Shown here piece by piece: positions 6,293-8,493 of a stretch of DNA of 8,493 nt. Position 1 is the first letter of the stretch. Each line of letters opens with the position of its first letter. This DNA is from Propionibacteriaceae bacterium (GTDB taxonomy: Bacteria; Actinomycetota; Actinomycetes; Propionibacteriales; Propionibacteriaceae). Both the position numbers and the translations under genes were made by a program. The notes beneath the pieces were generated by a model. That model was not told the DNA's origin, searched no databases, and saw only the letters and a list, made by a program, of their open reading frames with translations. The stretch covers positions 1-8,493 of the forward strand of contig JAGQUI010000098.1 of assembly GCA_020438595.1 (NCBI GenBank), read 5' to 3'.

Positions 6293-8388
6293 CCCCCGGC
6301 ACGGGCCTGCCCGCCGCCACCCGCGAATTCCCCGCCGCCGCTCCTGGGATCCCCGCCGATCCGCCGCCGGTGCGGGATGATTCCGGTGTGCTCGTCCCCC
6401 CGAGAGCCGAAGCGCCCCGCCCCGCACGCCGGTGGATCTCCTCCCCGACCGGCGTGCTCGTCGTCGCGACCCTGGCCGGCATCTTCGCCCTCGGCTGGCT
6501 CTCGGAGTGGACCCGCCCGGCGGAGGCCGTCTCCGCCATCTGGTGGCCGGTGTCGGGCCTGGCGCTCGGGCTGGGCGTGCGGACGCCCAAGCGGCACCTC
6601 TGGCTGGTCAGCGCCGCCGTCGCCCTCGTCCTGCTCGGTCCCAACCTCGTGCACAGCGGCACCGCCCTGCTCGGTATCGCCGCGTCGGTGGCGGCGGGCG
6701 TCGAGGTGGCCATCGGTGCCCTGATCCTCCGGGCGGGCGTCGCCGGCGTGCCGTCGCTGAAGACCTACGCGGACCTCGGCATGCTCCTGCTGGCCGTGGT
6801 CACCGCCGCGACCGCCTACGACCTCACGGTCGCGGCCGCCACCTTCGTCCACGGCGACGTGTCCGAGGCGATCACGCTGCTGTTCTCCGCCGGTCCCCGC
6901 CGGGCGGCCGGCATGCTGCTGGTGACTCCGCTCTTCCTCCAGCTCCCGGCCGTCGAACGGAAGGTCCGGCCCCTGCAGGTCGTGCTCCAGGTCAGCGTGG
7001 CGCTCCTCGTCAGCGTGCTGGTCTTCCTGGTCAACCACGAACTCCCGATCTCCTTCGTCGCGATCGTGCCGCCGATGTGGGGCGCGATCACCATGGCGAT
7101 CCGCTGGCTGCTCGTCGAGATGCTCGGGATCGCGGCCATCGCCTCGTACGGCAGCGCCACCGGCCAGGGCGCGTTCGCGTTCCCGCACTTCGGCCCCGAC
7201 CTCGGCGGCACCCTGCTGCAGGCGTTCGAGCTCACCATGGTCACGATCGTGCTCGTGGTGGCTCTCACCGTGGCCAGTGAGCGCACCGCCACAGCGCGCC
7301 TGGGCTCGAGCGAACTCCTCTACCGGTCCAACTTCGAGACCTCGCTGGCCGGCATGCTCGTCCTGGTCAGGGACGGCGACGCCTGGCAGGTGCAGCGCCA
7401 CAACGACGCCGCCGCCGCGCTGCTGCCCCGGCTCACCGACGGTGTCCGCGACCTCGCCGGCCTGCTCGGCGAGCAGGCCGCGGCCCGGGTCACCACGGCG
7501 GACGGCCACGAGCGCTCCGAGGGGCTCGACCTGGAGATCGAGAGCCTCGACGGCCGCCAGTTCCAGATGGGCGTGGTGCCGCTGGAGCTCGAGGACGGGG
7601 AGCGCAGCCTCGCCGTCCAGTTCCTCGACATCACCGACTCGGTCAACGCCAAGGCCAGGGCGGCCGAGGAACTCCAGCGCGCCGCCGAGGTGCAGCGCGC
7701 CCTGTCCCCCGCCGAGCTCCCGTCCCGCGCCGGCTGGGAGCACGGGGCCGCGGCCGTCCCCGCCCGCGAGGTCGGCGGCGACTTCTACGACCTGCGCATC
7801 GAGGGCCGCTACGCCGTGATCTTCCTCGGCGACGTGATGGGCAAGGGCATCGGCTCGGGAATCCTGGCGGCCGCCACCCGCACCGCCCTGCGTTCGGGCA
7901 ATCCTGCCACCAGGCCCGCCGACGCGCTGGCCGACAGCGTCCGGATCATCGACGAGGAACTGACCCGGTCCAACGCCTTCGTCACCCTCGGCTACGCCAC
8001 CGTCGACCTGCTCACGGGCCGCACCGGCCTGGTGGACGCCGGCCACGGGCTGAGCTTCCTCGTCCGTAACGGCGGCACCGAGGTCGAACGCCTCGCCGGC
8101 GCTGACCTGCCGCTCGGCCTGGGCAGCTCCTGGGGCGAGCAGCGCGTCGACCTGGCCCCCGGCGACTCGCTGCTCATGGTCAGCGACGGCGTGCTCGAGG
8201 GCTGGGGCGACTCGGTCGAGGACCTGGTCGCCGCGATCAAGGGCCTGCGCGCGGACCCCGCCGTGAGCACCCCGCAGGTGTTCGCGGAGGCACTGTGCCG
8301 CGGCGCGGATCCCGGGGCCGAGTCGACCGACGACGCCACCGCCGTGCTCATCCACCGCAGCATGGTCCCGGAAGGAGCACGCGCGTGA
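6289..8388 (+). CDS. MASE1 / PAS-like / SpoIIE-type PP2C phosphatase
   Basis: Predicted membrane-bound Ser/Thr phosphatase of 699 residues. Residues 1-50 are Pro/Ala-rich and probably disordered. Residues ~53-328 hold about eight to ten hydrophobic helices with a MASE1-like motif AIWWPVSGLALGLG (83-96); MASE1 is an integral-membrane sensor region of unknown signal. Residues ~340-456 look like a divergent PAS domain (RSNFETSLAGMLVLV). The SpoIIE/RsbU-type catalytic domain is at ~458-693. All expected metal-binding Asp motifs are present: GGDFYD (496-501), GDVMGKG (514-520), SDGVLE (632-637) and DDAT (681-684), so it should be active. Such enzymes usually dephosphorylate STAS-domain anti-sigma antagonists; no such partner is in the window. 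I chose ATG 6289 for the ATGA overlap and codon use; ATG 6253 or 6193 are alternatives. The stop overlaps the next gene as GTGA, so co-translation is likely. Confidence 0.88.
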   Translation: MTPGTGLPAATREFPAAAPGIPADPPPVRDDSGVLVPPRAEAPRPARRWISSPTGVLVVATLAGIFALGWLSEWTRPAEAVSAIWWPVSGLALGLGVRTPKRHLWLVSAAVALVLLGPNLVHSGTALLGIAASVAAGVEVAIGALILRAGVAGVPSLKTYADLGMLLLAVVTAATAYDLTVAAATFVHGDVSEAITLLFSAGPRRAAGMLLVTPLFLQLPAVERKVRPLQVVLQVSVALLVSVLVFLVNHELPISFVAIVPPMWGAITMAIRWLLVEMLGIAAIASYGSATGQGAFAFPHFGPDLGGTLLQAFELTMVTIVLVVALTVASERTATARLGSSELLYRSNFETSLAGMLVLVRDGDAWQVQRHNDAAAALLPRLTDGVRDLAGLLGEQAAARVTTADGHERSEGLDLEIESLDGRQFQMGVVPLELEDGERSLAVQFLDITDSVNAKARAAEELQRAAEVQRALSPAELPSRAGWEHGAAAVPAREVGGDFYDLRIEGRYAVIFLGDVMGKGIGSGILAAATRTALRSGNPATRPADALADSVRIIDEELTRSNAFVTLGYATVDLLTGRTGLVDAGHGLSFLVRNGGTEVERLAGADLPLGLGSSWGEQRVDLAPGDSLLMVSDGVLEGWGDSVEDLVAAIKGLRADPAVSTPQVFAEALCRGADPGAESTDDATAVLIHRSMVPEGARA

Positions 8389-8493
8389 GTACCCGCGGGT
8401 CGCGTGACTACCGCGGCGAACGTGCCGAGACCCGCCGCCTGCTGCTGCTGCGGATCTGGATCACCCTGACCCTGATCCTCGGCCTGAACTACG
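8385..8493 (+). CDS. Membrane protein start, possible family-2 (cellulose-synthase-like) glycosyltransferase, 3' end outside window
   Basis: The first 36 codons are visible. GTG 8385 overlaps the phosphatase TGA (GTGA) and has a strong ribosome-binding site, GAAGGAG (8371-8377), 7 nt upstream, so the start is secure. The product begins with a polar, basic segment (STRGSRDYRGERAETRR) and enters a hydrophobic helix (LLLLRIWITLTLILGLNY). The pattern RxWxxxTLxLGLNY followed by more membrane helices is how I remember the N-termini of BcsA-like processive glycosyltransferases in actinobacteria, but no catalytic motif is inside the window. The call is therefore a guess from the first helix. What is firm is that a membrane protein is co-translated with the sensor phosphatase. 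Confidence 0.45.
   Translation, partial: MSTRGSRDYRGERAETRRLLLLRIWITLTLILGLNY

Noticed and set aside
5461..8355. Very long open frame on the minus strand (964 codons) opposite the LysR-domain and phosphatase genes
   Set aside because: It is the antisense shadow of G/C-rich third positions in real plus-strand genes. Its translation is low-complexity Gly/Arg/Glu/Ala/His with no domain, and it would cover two well-supported genes and their intergenic region.

Overview
The window is about 70% GC with strong G/C preference at third codon positions, GTG starts, ATGA/GTGA gene overlaps and a leaderless-type promoter. This fits a high-GC actinobacterium. The genus cannot be fixed from the sequence. 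All the genes look chromosomal: there is no transposase, integrase, tRNA, rRNA, CRISPR array or phage gene. One gene runs off each end of the window.

Left part (1-2783, plus strand): the 3' part of a fused hydantoinase A/B (5-oxoprolinase-type) gene is followed by a small membrane-anchored SRPBCC-like protein gene. This pair ends against a converging minus-strand gene for a four-helix membrane protein of unknown function (2784-3245). The 38 bp between the two stops can form a G/C hairpin.

Middle part (3246-5471): a divergent control region of about 215 bp holds four clear inverted repeats. Two are near-identical 15-bp TCCAAC...GTTGGA palindromes set on the likely promoter of a TetR-family repressor. 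The repressor gene is followed 16 bp later by an MFS efflux transporter gene. This is a typical self-regulated, ligand-induced export operon. The other two repeats (10-bp arms at 3346-3374 and 7-bp arms at 3280-3300) lie on the side of the divergent membrane-protein gene and are unexplained.

Right part (5472-8493): a stand-alone LysR-type substrate-binding domain protein without a helix-turn-helix appears to be transcribed from a leaderless promoter. Next comes a probable signalling unit. It starts with a 22-codon leader ORF that has the best ribosome-binding site in the area and overlaps the next gene by ATGA. That gene encodes a MASE1 / PAS-like / SpoIIE (PP2C-type) phosphatase of about 699 residues, and it overlaps by GTGA with the start of a membrane protein that resembles the N-terminus of a processive family-2 (cellulose-synthase-like) glycosyltransferase. 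A sensor phosphatase coupled this tightly to a possible polysaccharide synthase, behind a translated leader peptide, is the most interesting arrangement in the window.
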